From Ilyonectria destructans (lineage: Eukaryota > Ascomycota > Sordariomycetes > Hypocreales > Nectriaceae): DNA of 64,000 nucleotides. Shown here piece after piece: positions 11,295 through 20,961 of this stretch (its first letter is position 1; every line of letters begins with the position of its first letter). The position numbers and the translations under genes were made by a program. The notes below the pieces were generated by a model. That model was given only the letters and a program-made list of their open reading frames with translations, made no database searches and was not told the origin of the DNA. Location of the stretch: contig JAHEWK010000020.1 in NCBI GenBank assembly GCA_020740775.1, positions 930,001 to 994,000 of the forward strand, given 5' to 3'.

Positions 11295-13022
11295 ATGGCA
11301 CGCCCGCCCAATCCAATCGATCAATACCGTGACTATGTCACCCACCTCTACCTTAACGGTGTCTCTCGAAGCAAGATTCAGTATAAGCTTCGGAAGCATT
11401 ACCATGTCGCCGTCAATCTCAGCACAATCTCTCGCCGAATCACAAGCTGGGGTCTCCCGCGCCAGCAAGCCCGCACCAAAGAAAGTCCAGAGCTCATAGA
11501 GGCCACTCGCGACCTGATATTTCGCGTTGGGCTTACCGAGAAGCAGACGCTGAGCGTTCTACAGAGACAGGGCTGGCCGATCACGAAACGAGGTCTGAAG
11601 TGCATCAGGCTACACCCGGACCGCCGCTGGCTACGCAGGCTCAACAGCGATGAGGAGCGACTCGCCTTGCTGGAGAAGACAGAGCAGGCCATCATCGAAA
11701 TGACGCGACGTTCTAATGCCATTTCGGGTTATGGCAGAAACCTTCTCCAGCCGTATCTTCGTCAGCAAAAGCAGCTCTGGGTACCAAGAGACCCTCTCTT
11801 TGAGATGTACAAAATCATGTTCCCAAATGAGGTCGAGCTCCGGAAAAGGATGTTTCGGAGGAAGAAGGGACAGTTCCTTGTGCCAGGACCAATTTACCAG
11901 TGGTGCATTGACGGCCATGACAAGCTTAAGGCGTATGGATTCGAGATCTACGCCGCAATCGACGCTTACTCGCGCAACATTATCTGGTTCTATGTTGGCC
12001 ACTCTTCTACAACTGCTTTGAGCGTCTTGAAGCAGTACTTGGCTGCATGCGACGCATACGGCTTCCGGCCATGGTATCTGCAGGCAGACAGAGGCAGCGA
12101 AACGCCCCTAGTGGCAGCAGCCCATTGGAACTTTGCTTTGGCCGCAGATGGGCGGGTGGAGTGGAATGGGCAGGTCTTCCAGCAAGGGAAACACCTAAAG
12201 GATTCCTACAAGGCGGCGCCGAGTACAAAGAACATCAAGATTGAGAAATAGTGGGAGAGCATGCTGCATATCTCATCCCGGCAGTGGGTGGACTACTTTG
12301 GAGAGCTCGCCAGGGACGGGGACTTCGACGGCGACATATTGGAGGATCAGATCGCAATCTACGCCGTATTTAAAGATTTATTACGCCAAGAACTTTTCGA
12401 CTTTATGGAGGCGTGGAATCTTCATCGAATTCATCTTCAGAAGAACCGCCCCCATGTGGTCCACGGCCAGCCCTGGATGAATTACCACGACCCGGACCCA
12501 GACAAGGCATGCAACTGGGGCATCCCCATTGACCGTTCCGTTCTAGCTGAAATGGAGGGGCCATTGGCTGAGATCGACATTAGCACCTGTTTGGAGCCAG
12601 AGACAAAGGATTGGTGTCGCCAAGTTCTCAACGAAATGGGCTACGACAACGTAGCCCTTGGGACTCCCCAGGAGCCGGACAAGTTGCGGCCTTTCAAGCG
12701 TTTCTACCTTGGTCTTCGAGACAGAATCATTCAACACATCGAAAGCGGCCGGCAGCCTGTACTGGCATATCGTAAAGCGCCAACCGGTGGCGTTGTTGAA
12801 TATGTAAGGCGTTCCCTTTGGTCCCGAATTGCTCAATCTAAACGAATATAGCAAGCATTATATGAGCGAGCAAATCAAGCCTGCCAGGATGAACTTGGAG
12901 ATGGGGAACCAGCAGAGCAACCGCTTGTTGAACTAGGATACGAGGACGAAGAAGGAAACGACGTGGAGGGAATAAGTGATGATGGGGAGGATAGCGATAT
13001 TTCGAATGGGGAGCCCGAGTAG
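11295..13022 (+). pseudogene. integrase-core (DDE) transposase with two in-frame TAG stops
   Basis: One frame of 576 codons runs from ATG 11295 to TAG 13020-13022, interrupted only by TAG at 12249-12251 and 12849-12851. The N-terminus is helix-turn-helix-like (NGVSRSKIQYKLRKHYHV). The catalytic core shows YQWCIDGHDKL, an RNase-H-fold block (YAAIDAYSRNIIWFYVG), LQADRGSE, and then IEK-stop-WES, where related fungal integrase-core proteins have a tryptophan before the catalytic glutamate. A single G-to-A change would create that stop. The C-terminal WN-HR-I-L-RPHVVHG block and an acidic tail follow. I infer a DNA transposon of the fungal integrase-core group, perhaps Ginger or IS3EU related. No terminal repeats were recognised. 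Confidence 0.75.
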
Positions 13023-13769
13023 TTAATCCTTCCGTTTCATACGTCGGACAGCAAATGTCGTGGGGATTTCTGTCCCTTTGAAGCGGTTGGAGTGTGCGGG
13101 TGGGAGTGTCCCAGCAACATCAGTGTCGGAGAGTCGAGCCTGATCATTCCCAAAGCGCTGAGACATCGACTCCAGGGTTACCCTTATGGACTCACCAACT
13201 CATTGTATGAGCCCGGAAGTGCCAGAGTTTTGGACCTGGCTTGATCCTGGGTCCGGAAGGGGTTGGAATCCGGGTTGAAGCGAGATTTTAGTTTAAGAAC
13301 AAAAACAACATCGTCCTTGGCTATGGTGGATGGCTTCACTAGACTCATTTAAGAGGGAGGTTACTGCGCTAGGTCGCTGGTGACCGGGAGCGGGATTACT
13401 GCGGTAATCCTCTCTAGGCTCACGACGCTGCTCGTCATCGCGAGTTGCAGATGGGTTGGGCAACTGGGCTTTCATTGCGGTGCAGGTGCGTTGCGATCGT
13501 GATAATAGCATAGTGAAGGTGTTTAGTGAATGAATTAGAAAGAATTAATTCATATTATCAGAACAAAGTTCCTAATATCGCGTTGTGCGTACTGTATCTA
13601 TGTGACACCAAACAGCTCGATCGGAACCCATTTTGCACCTGAAGCTTGAAGCAGGATATTAGACTGGCAAAGGTCACCGCGCGGGCCCGCAGCCAGTCCG
13701 CGGTACATATTCCATGGCGACTCAAAGTACCCCGATGACTAAGGAGAAGAGCACCTAAACCCAAAACGG
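13023..13769. other. no recognisable gene
   Basis: This stretch between the dead integrase-core transposase and the LINE has only short frames without recognisable domains. I see no promoter or RNA gene. Confidence 0.55.
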
Positions 13770-13792
13770 GGTTTTGCAACAGTGACCCCTAT

Positions 13793-16700
13793 CGTCCTGA
13801 CCTACTCTGGACCGGAGATGAGGTATCAGCAAGAAGACAAGGCGAAGCCGAGCCAATCATCGACTTGATGAACGAGCACGGCCTCTGCAGCCTCCTTCCG
13901 AGGGGCACGACGACGTGGCAAGGCCCGGACAAAGAGAGCACCATCGACTTGGTGCTCGCAACGTCGGAACTGGCAGACGAGATGGTGACGTGCGCCCTCC
14001 ATCCGACCGATCACGGGTCAGACCACAGAGCGATCCAGACGATATTTGACATCGCGATGCCTGAGAGGATCACGACGCAAAGATTGTTGTTCAAGAACGC
14101 TCCTTGGACTCTTATAGGAGCCAGAGTGGAAGATAACCTCCGGCCGCTCCCCTGGGCTGTCGACGTGCAGACGCAGACGGACCAGCTGATGCGAGTCGTC
14201 ATAGAGGCAATCCACGAGCTGACGCCTCGAGCACAACCTCCACCGTATGCGAAACGCTGGTGGACAAAGGACCTAACACGACTGCGGCGGGCATACACGT
14301 TCTGGCGGAACCAAGCGAGGGCGCAACGGCGAGCAGGTCAAGCGCGGCCAGACCTGGAACGACGAGCCAAGGAAGCAGCCAAGGAGTACCACGACGCCAT
14401 ACGGAGCCAGAAGAAAGCACATTGGGACGACTTCCTGGCCGAAGACGTCAACATCTGGAAAGCGGCCAAGTATCTCGAACCTAGCAAGGACACCATGGGC
14501 GACAAGGTGCCACCCTTGAAGAGAGGAAATGGATTTATGACCAAGGACAAGGCAGAACAAGCCGAGGAGCTGCTCGGAACGTTCTTTCCTCCCTTGCCAG
14601 CGAGAATTGAAGATGAAGGAGTGAGACCCCAGCGGAAAGCCGTACCCATGCCGGGCCTGACCCTGGAAGAAATCGAAGAAAAAGTCATGGCAGCAAAACC
14701 ATGGAAAGCACCCGGCGAAGATGGCCTCCCGGCGATGGTGTGGAGACAACTCTGGCCGGTGGTAAAGTACCGGGTGTTGGCTCTCTTCAATGCGTCGCTC
14801 AGAGACGGCATAGTGCCTCGCCAATGGAGAAGTGCGAAAATCATCCCGCTGAAGAAGCCGGACAAGGGAGACTACACGGTAGCGAAGGCGTGGCGACCGA
14901 TATCGCTTTTGTCAACACTTGGTAAAATAATGGAAGCGGTCGTCGCTGAGCGCATCTCCTACGCGGTAGAAGCTTACGGGCTCCTGCCCGCAAACCACTT
15001 CGGAGCTAGGAAGCGACGGTCGGCCGAGCAAGCGCTCCTGCTCCTGCAGGAACAAATTTACAAGGCATGGAGAGCTCGCAAAGTGCTCAGCCTGATTAGT
15101 TTCGATGTTAAAGGCGCCTACAACGGAGTGTGCAAAGAGCGACTACTCGAGAGGATGAAGGCGAGAGGGATACCAGACAGACTGGTCAGGTGGATCGATG
15201 CCTTCTGCTCCGGGCGAACAGCCTCGATGGTGGTGAACGGGTACACGTCTGAGCAGCGAGAGCTACCCCAAGCAGGTCTCCCTCAGGGATCGCCGCTGTC
15301 ACCCGTCTCGTTCCTCTTCTTCAACGCAGATTTAGTGCAGAGAAGGATTAAGGCGGAAGGCGGCTCAATTGCATTCGTGGACGATTACTCGGCCTGGGTG
15401 ACCGGCCCGACCGCGGAGGCGAACCGGGCAGGCATTCAGTCGATCATTAACCAAGCGCTCGAGTGGGAGAGACGCAGCGGTGCAACGTTTGAAGCGGACA
15501 AGACGACAGTCATCCACTTCACGCGAGTCGCCGTGCGCAACAGTGACAGGTCGTTTTGGATCAAAGAGAACGAGGTCAAGCCTAAAAACAGCGCAAAAAT
15601 TCTGGGAGTGGTCATGGACGTAGGCTTGCGGTACCAGGAGCACATGGCTAGAGCCGCCGCCAAGGGGCTCACCGCCGCCATGTGTCTGAGAAGGTTGAAA
15701 ATGCTGTCACCGAGGGTGGCGAGACAGTTATTCGTAGCGACGGTCGCGCCGGCGATGGACTATGCCTCCAACGTCTGGACGCACGCTCGCCGCGCAAGAG
15801 AAGCCGCCTGGCTGAACAAAGCGCAATTGGTGGGAGCGCAGGCAATTACAGGAGCGTTCCGTACTGTCGCAACGGCGGTGGCCGAGGCCGAAGCCAGTAT
15901 CCAGACGGTAGAGGAACGACACAGACAAGCAGCAACAAGATTCTGCATCAACCTTCGGACCCTTCCGAAGACACACCCGCTAGCAGCTTTGAAGAACAAG
16001 GCAAGCAAGCGATTTATATCACCAATGCAGAAGATTGTCTCGGCGGTGGAAAGGGTCCACACGGAGCGGATGGAGGTTATCCATGAGTATGCGTTGCCGC
16101 CATGGACCAGCCGCATCCCAGTGGTGGGCGAGGACGACCTAGCGAAGACGGCCAAGACGCTAAACGACGTCAAGGGCATCATCATAGCAACGTCTAGCTC
16201 GAAGAAGGGCGGAATAGTAGGGATGGGAGGCGTCGCGCGCAATGCGACTCGCAACAGCGCAGGCGAGGTGGTTGCCAGCTATTCCGTCACTCTCGGGCCC
16301 GGAGACGAGCAGAATCCGTACACAGCGGAACTAGCAGCAATAGCGATGGCGCTGGAGTGCATGCCGCCCAGGCTTCCTTTTCAGGACGTAACGGTCATGA
16401 CGAGCAACCGCTCGGCCGTGGAAGTGATCAGGAGGCCTCGGCAGCAATCCGGTCAATGCACTATCCGTCAGATATACGACCGCACCAAGTGCCTTCGGAA
16501 AAGAGGCTGTTCTGTTAGACTCATGTGGGTGCCGGCTAAGGCCGAAGGTTTTACATTGGGACCGATGGCCAAGGCAGCAGCACAGAGAGCTACCAAAGCA
16601 GAGTGCATGGTAAAGGCACCATCGTACCAAGCAAGGTCCACACCACTTCGATTGGCACTCCTCCAACAACGGCAGTGTGGGCGACTTCCGGAAGGGGTTG

Positions 16701-17384
16701 GGCAGTACTCAAAGCGCATCGACAAGGCGCTGCCAGGCAAGCACACCCGTGCACTATACGACTCGCTAAAAAGAAAAGAATCGGACGTGATAGCCCAGCT
16801 TCGGACCGGGATGATGCGACTGAACAGTTATCTTCACAGGATAGGGGCAGCGGAATCGGACATATGCGATTGTGGGCAAGCAGCAGAGACGATTGAGCAC
16901 TTCCTCTTCCGATGCAAAAAGTGGACAATGCAACGGGAAGTCATGTTTAAATGCTCACGAACAAAGATTGGGAATTTGTCATTCTTCTTGGGAGGAAAAG
17001 CTGCGTCGGATGACGAAAAATGGAGGCCAAACATGCAGGCCGTGAGTGCGGCAATCAAATTTGCTATCGCGACAAACAGGCTCGATGCGGACCAGCGGCA
17101 TCGGCAAACTAACCTCTAGCGTGCGACTCTACTAACAAAAAGCAGCCTCGATTTTGGCAGACCGTGCTTCAGCTGCTGAAGATAGGATGCTGAACACTTG
17201 CAGAATTTGGCCTTCAAGCAGGCCTGTCATGGAACAAGCAGCGACGAGGTTGAGCAGCAAGCGATGGGACGACGATCCGTGGGGCTTGGGGTGTCAGGTA
17301 CCAAATGTTCTGAAACGTGAACTAGATTGTGTCAAGGCCCTATAGGGACTTCCCTCCGGGCGAAATAAAATCCATCCATCCGTA
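13793..17384 (+). mobile_element. 5'-truncated Tad-like LINE
   Basis: The fragment begins inside the endonuclease domain of ORF2 and ends after a 3' untranslated part that closes with ATAAAATCCATCCATCC, a repeat-type tail. ORF1 and most of the endonuclease are absent, as is usual for LINE copies truncated during reverse transcription. Codons upstream of the first ATG (from about 13791) stay in frame with the protein, so the truncation point is the left inverted repeat. Confidence 0.85.
13865..17119 (+). CDS. LINE ORF2: partial endonuclease, reverse transcriptase, RNase H-like, zinc finger
   Basis: The open frame has 1084 codons. It starts in the last part of an exonuclease-endonuclease-phosphatase domain (STIDLVLATSE, HGSDHRAI). 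The reverse transcriptase spans roughly residues 270-560, with AWRPISLLSTLGK, SFDVKGAYNGV, LPQGSPLSPVSF and the catalytic AFVDDYSAW. An RNase H-like region follows near residues 780-890. At the end CDCGQAAETIEHFLFRC forms a CCHC zinc finger. The RNase H part lacks the usual aspartates: ATSSSKKGG replaces a TDGS-type start and MTSNRSAV replaces TDN, while the TAEL glutamate is kept. No internal stop is present. The protein cannot be a full ORF2 because the endonuclease is cut. The ATG at 13865 is only the first available one. Confidence 0.88.
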   Translation: MMNEHGLCSLLPRGTTTWQGPDKESTIDLVLATSELADEMVTCALHPTDHGSDHRAIQTIFDIAMPERITTQRLLFKNAPWTLIGARVEDNLRPLPWAVDVQTQTDQLMRVVIEAIHELTPRAQPPPYAKRWWTKDLTRLRRAYTFWRNQARAQRRAGQARPDLERRAKEAAKEYHDAIRSQKKAHWDDFLAEDVNIWKAAKYLEPSKDTMGDKVPPLKRGNGFMTKDKAEQAEELLGTFFPPLPARIEDEGVRPQRKAVPMPGLTLEEIEEKVMAAKPWKAPGEDGLPAMVWRQLWPVVKYRVLALFNASLRDGIVPRQWRSAKIIPLKKPDKGDYTVAKAWRPISLLSTLGKIMEAVVAERISYAVEAYGLLPANHFGARKRRSAEQALLLLQEQIYKAWRARKVLSLISFDVKGAYNGVCKERLLERMKARGIPDRLVRWIDAFCSGRTASMVVNGYTSEQRELPQAGLPQGSPLSPVSFLFFNADLVQRRIKAEGGSIAFVDDYSAWVTGPTAEANRAGIQSIINQALEWERRSGATFEADKTTVIHFTRVAVRNSDRSFWIKENEVKPKNSAKILGVVMDVGLRYQEHMARAAAKGLTAAMCLRRLKMLSPRVARQLFVATVAPAMDYASNVWTHARRAREAAWLNKAQLVGAQAITGAFRTVATAVAEAEASIQTVEERHRQAATRFCINLRTLPKTHPLAALKNKASKRFISPMQKIVSAVERVHTERMEVIHEYALPPWTSRIPVVGEDDLAKTAKTLNDVKGIIIATSSSKKGGIVGMGGVARNATRNSAGEVVASYSVTLGPGDEQNPYTAELAAIAMALECMPPRLPFQDVTVMTSNRSAVEVIRRPRQQSGQCTIRQIYDRTKCLRKRGCSVRLMWVPAKAEGFTLGPMAKAAAQRATKAECMVKAPSYQARSTPLRLALLQQRQCGRLPEGVGQYSKRIDKALPGKHTRALYDSLKRKESDVIAQLRTGMMRLNSYLHRIGAAESDICDCGQAAETIEHFLFRCKKWTMQREVMFKCSRTKIGNLSFFLGGKAASDDEKWRPNMQAVSAAIKFAIATNRLDADQRHRQTNL

Positions 17385-17629
17385 ATAGGGGTCACTGTTG
17401 CAAAACCTCCAAAATCACCTCGAAGATGCCAAATTGGGCTAGCGGTGTTGTCAAACGGCCCCGCAGTACATTGAAGTTTGTACCTCAGCTTGAATTTCTT
17501 GATTTTTGGGGGCGGCTCGGAAGATGCAGTCACAGCAACGAGTCCGCAGCGAACCAGCAGAATGCATTTCAATTCCATTCACAACGACATGCGGCATCAT
17601 ATGGCAGCTGGATTAGAACCGACACTTCT
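17120..17629. other. LINE 3' end and unassigned sequence
   Basis: Bases up to 17384 are LINE 3' untranslated region. From 17408 to 17629 I find no gene. Confidence 0.5.
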
Positions 17630-18506
17630 CAATTATCCTCATTCTCCTCCTCATCTCCCTCCTCCTCCTCCTCGTCCGGCTGACTCAGCTGCTGAACATG
17701 GCGTCAGTCCTCGAACTTGCATCTTCTGACTTGGCCATACTCACAATCCAGAGCCGAGCAGTCCCGGCGATGGTCTCCAGCGCTATAACCTTTCTCTCCT
17801 CGAGGCTCCTCTCAACTACTTCGCCAAACGAAGCCAAAGCAGGAGCTGGTCGTGGAGTAGCAGGAGGGACCGCACCACTGCCGCAAGCTCGTAATTGTTG
17901 TGCTGCCCGCTGTGCAGCAGTACGCCAGGCCTCGTCTGGAACGTCATCCGCGCCGCTGAGTTGCCGGTTCAGGGCCCAAAAGGCACGTGCAGCAGCATGA
18001 GCTTCAACGGGAACCTGGAGACGCAGCGGGGTCATTAGCTCGTTACCTGACAGGGCGCAGAGATGCCTTACCGGCATGCATGTGTGGCCGTTCTTTGCGC
18101 AGTCCCAGCACGCGGCACCCGTATCTACGCCGTAGATGTCAGCGTACGAGGCGTATGCCTTGGGCAACCCAACATACTGCCTTGGGAGGCACATTCATGG
18201 CCGGGGGCCTTGGTGGCGCGTGTGACATGGGAAGTCACGCACCGCGCCGATGGGAGGGGCCTTCTTCATGTGCTTCTTCTTCTGCTCAGACGAGCGTGTT
18301 AGCAACGTCTCTTCGCCATATGAGGACTTATTGGATCGTACTGTAACTTTGGCCGTGGATTTGCGGGCGTTGGGTCGGATCAATCCTCTGCCCTTCTTGA
18401 CTATGTTAACTCCTGCTGGGCGAGTCCCCATCCATCGGGTCACCGGCACCAGTTTTACTTGCAATGACGGGATCGGCTGTGTTGATTCATTCTTAACAAT
18501 TGTCAA
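17630..18506 (-). pseudogene. relic of an unknown gene family, copy B
   Basis: The minus-strand frame from 18506 encodes KKGRGLIRPNARKSTAK and a basic N-terminal part, meets a TGA near 18195, and continues in the same frame with CWDCAKNGHTCMPV, a possible small Cys/His cluster, and a long helical Ala-rich segment ending ETIAGTARLWIVS. The frame ends at 17685. The acidic tail seen in copy A (poly-Glu then NEDN, stop near 17630) is present in another frame, so a frameshift lies near 17690-17720. I do not recognise the family. It looks like a DNA-associated or accessory-region protein, but this is a guess. Copies A and B are in the same orientation about 6.5 kb apart. Confidence 0.5.
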
Positions 18507-18867
18507 AAGAGGACATTGCAGCCTTAGACCGTGGTCGGCAAGCAGTATACGACAATCGCTACCATGTGATACCCCTCCACCGATAAGACCCCTCTACCGA
18601 TAAGCAAAAAAAAAAGTTTCCCCATACAAAATGCCCAATTTTACTTATACGGTGCTTGGCCAAAATTGAAGTTATTTACATGAAACAAGCTGTGTCTTAT
18701 TGAGAGTTTCATGTTGTTTCGTATTATGCTATTCCTTTTTACATTATATCAGCGGTTTGGTCGCATGGCACTAATGTAAAATTTCTATCAATGCCTCCTC
18801 CACGAACAGTCCTCCCCAAAGCTTATAGGATTTTTATCTACACCAGCCTTCCATAATCGCCTTGAAA

Positions 18868-20803
18868 ATGCCTCGAGCGTCTTATACAGAGGATGACATT
18901 ATTGAAGCAATATTGGATGTCACAGATAACGGCCTCTCCCAGAACCAAGCCGCCCAGAAGCATGGCATCCCTCAGCCGACTCTTTCGGGCCGATTAAGAG
19001 GTGTACCGTCAAAGTCTGAGGTCACCCATCCTGCCCAGCTGTTATCCAAGTCTCAGGAGTCCAGATTAGTCACCTGGATACTTCGACAAGAGGCCTTGGG
19101 CTATGCTCCTTCTCACAGTCAAGTTCGCGCCACCGTCGCTGCCCTCTTGAGACAACAAGGCCGGAAAAGGGTGATCGGTGCACACTGGATAGCCAGGTTC
19201 ATGAAACGTCATCCAGCTATCAAGACGAAGATAGGAAAGCGCCAGGAGGCCTCGAGATTCAATTCATTTACTCCAATGGCTGTCAATTGGTACTTTGATA
19301 TCCGGGAGAGAGAGTATGGTTGGATCAAGCCTGAGAACACAGTTAATGTTTGTAACGGGCTGTGCCCGTAGGTGGCCTCGGGAACCCTCGGCCTTTCGTG
19401 GCCCACTTTTACCTTTAAGCCACCATGACGAGTATATTTATGGATGGACCTCCTCTACTCTCTTTCTCTTCTTCTTCTTTCCTTAAGTTTGGTATACTCT
19501 GTAGAGTGGCCTAGCTAGTTGCAATACACTACCTTGAGACCGATACAATGTTGACGAGAGCGGTATCATGGCTGGATTTGGTGAGTATTTATCGTTTTTG
19601 CCACAGAACTCACTAACCTATTGCGAATCTAGGCTTGGATTCCTTGGTTATCGGCAGTAGCGATCCTAAGAAGAAGGCCTTCCTCAAAGGCTCTCAGTCC
19701 CGCGCTTGGACTAGCTTTATCGAAGCCGTGACTGCAGATGGCCGTCTTCTGAAACCAGGGATTATTTTCAAAGGCAAAAAGCTTCAGCAGCAATGGTTTA
19801 TCGATGAGTTCAAGAAGATAGCCGACTGGTATTTTATCACTTCTGAGAACGGCTGGACAGACAACCATATCGCAGTTGAGTGGCTCAGAGAGGTCTATCT
19901 GCCTCAAACACGTCCAGAAGATGAGTCCGATGCCAGACTTATCATATTGGATGGCCATGGAAGCCATGTATCTGCAAGTATCTAACTGGTCTGGGTCATA
20001 AATATCGCTGACTCAAAATCCAGGATGAGTGGATGGCTACGTGCTTTTTGAACAACGTATATTGTTGTTACTTGCCAGCACATTGCTCTCATGGCCTACA
20101 GCCACTGGATAATGGCGTTTTCAATGCCTCCAAGGCTGCCTATCGCAAAGAACTCCAAAAACTGGCAAGCCTGACTGATTCTGCACCGGTGGATAAGGTC
20201 AACTTCATCAAGACTTATGCCAAAGCCAGGGAAGTGGGTATGACTCAGAAAAATATCCTCTCAGGCTGGAGAGTGACTGGAAATTGGCCAATTTCACGAC
20301 ATAAAGCCCTCATACATCCAGAGATTCAACCAGACAAGAAGGAAACTACGCCTGAATTAGAGGGTCTCAGGGACGGGCAACTCGACTCTGATAATACGCC
20401 AAAAACCAGCCATCATATCAGAGATCTAGGGAAAAACAAGAGCCCTTCGACCAGAAGACGGTATTCTATGATATCGAAAGGGTTTGAAGTCCAGGAGTCA
20501 AAGATAGCCTCCCTAAGCTCAAGAATCGCCAGTCTGGAGGAGGAAGTAGGCCGGTTGAGTAGAGGCAAGAGGAGAAAAGCTATACCCAATCCCAACAAGA
20601 AGTTCATGACATTAGCCGAGGCTCTAGTGGCTGGTGAGACTATTCCCGAGCCAATCCAAGCAAGTGAAGAGATGGGGGCTGTTGAGGATGTGATCGAGGT
20701 GGGAGGGAGGCAGGAGGATGAAAGTTCAAATTCGGAGGCGGAAGAGTTACTCGTTGTACGCACTCGCTCAGGCCGCGAGGTTAAAAGGCCAAGAAAATAT
20801 TAA
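18868..20803 (+). pseudogene. pogo-type transposase 2, exon 1 broken by a solo LTR
   Basis: The exons are 18868-19350 plus 19553-19580 (halves of exon 1 separated by the LTR), 19633-19973 and 20024-20803. Without the LTR and one target duplication the frame is continuous for 543 codons. The domain order is as in element 1: psq-type helix-turn-helix, Tc5/CENP-B helix-turn-helix, then a DDE core with VNV/DESG split by the insertion, LIILDGHGSH and GLQPLDNGVF. Intron 1 is GT-AG. Intron 2 starts GCAAGT, a GC-AG intron. With the LTR present, translation runs into the LTR and stops after a few codons, so the copy should be non-autonomous. Confidence 0.88.
19351..19547 (+). mobile_element. solo LTR in transposase exon 1
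   Basis: This 197-bp sequence starts TGTAACGGGC and ends CGATACA. It is flanked by the 5-bp duplication ATGTT (19346-19350 and 19548-19552). The TGTAACGGG start is shared with the Gypsy LTR at 47245, suggesting a related family. It arose by LTR-LTR recombination of a full element. Confidence 0.9.
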
Positions 20804-20961
20804 AATATATTGAATTCTAACCTGAGCACTGGAAATGAGTTTATTTTTGCTAATTTTGTTAAGTTTTTCTCATGAGGTTGAAAAAATGCATTTTGTATGG
20901 GGAAACTTTTTTTTTGCTTATCGGTAGAGGGGTCTTATCGGTGGAGGGGTATCGCATGGTA

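Larger units (their letters stand above)
13770..17407. repeat. 23-bp perfect inverted repeat bracketing the LINE
   Basis: The bases at 13770-13792 (starting GGTTTTGCAACAGTG) are exactly inverted at 17385-17407. The truncated LINE fills the space between them. LINEs normally make direct, not inverted, target duplications, so this repeat needs another explanation. Confidence 0.8.
18562..20959 (+). mobile_element. pogo-type DNA transposon 2, carrying a solo LTR
   Basis: The 2398-bp element has terminal inverted repeats of about 72 bp. They begin CCATGTGATACCCC at 18562 and end in the inverse, with one difference, at 20959. TA duplications lie at 18560-18561 and 20960-20961. Each inverted repeat contains two 17-bp units (ACCCCTCCACCGATAAG and a close variant). 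A 197-bp solo LTR sits in the transposase gene. Confidence 0.93.
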
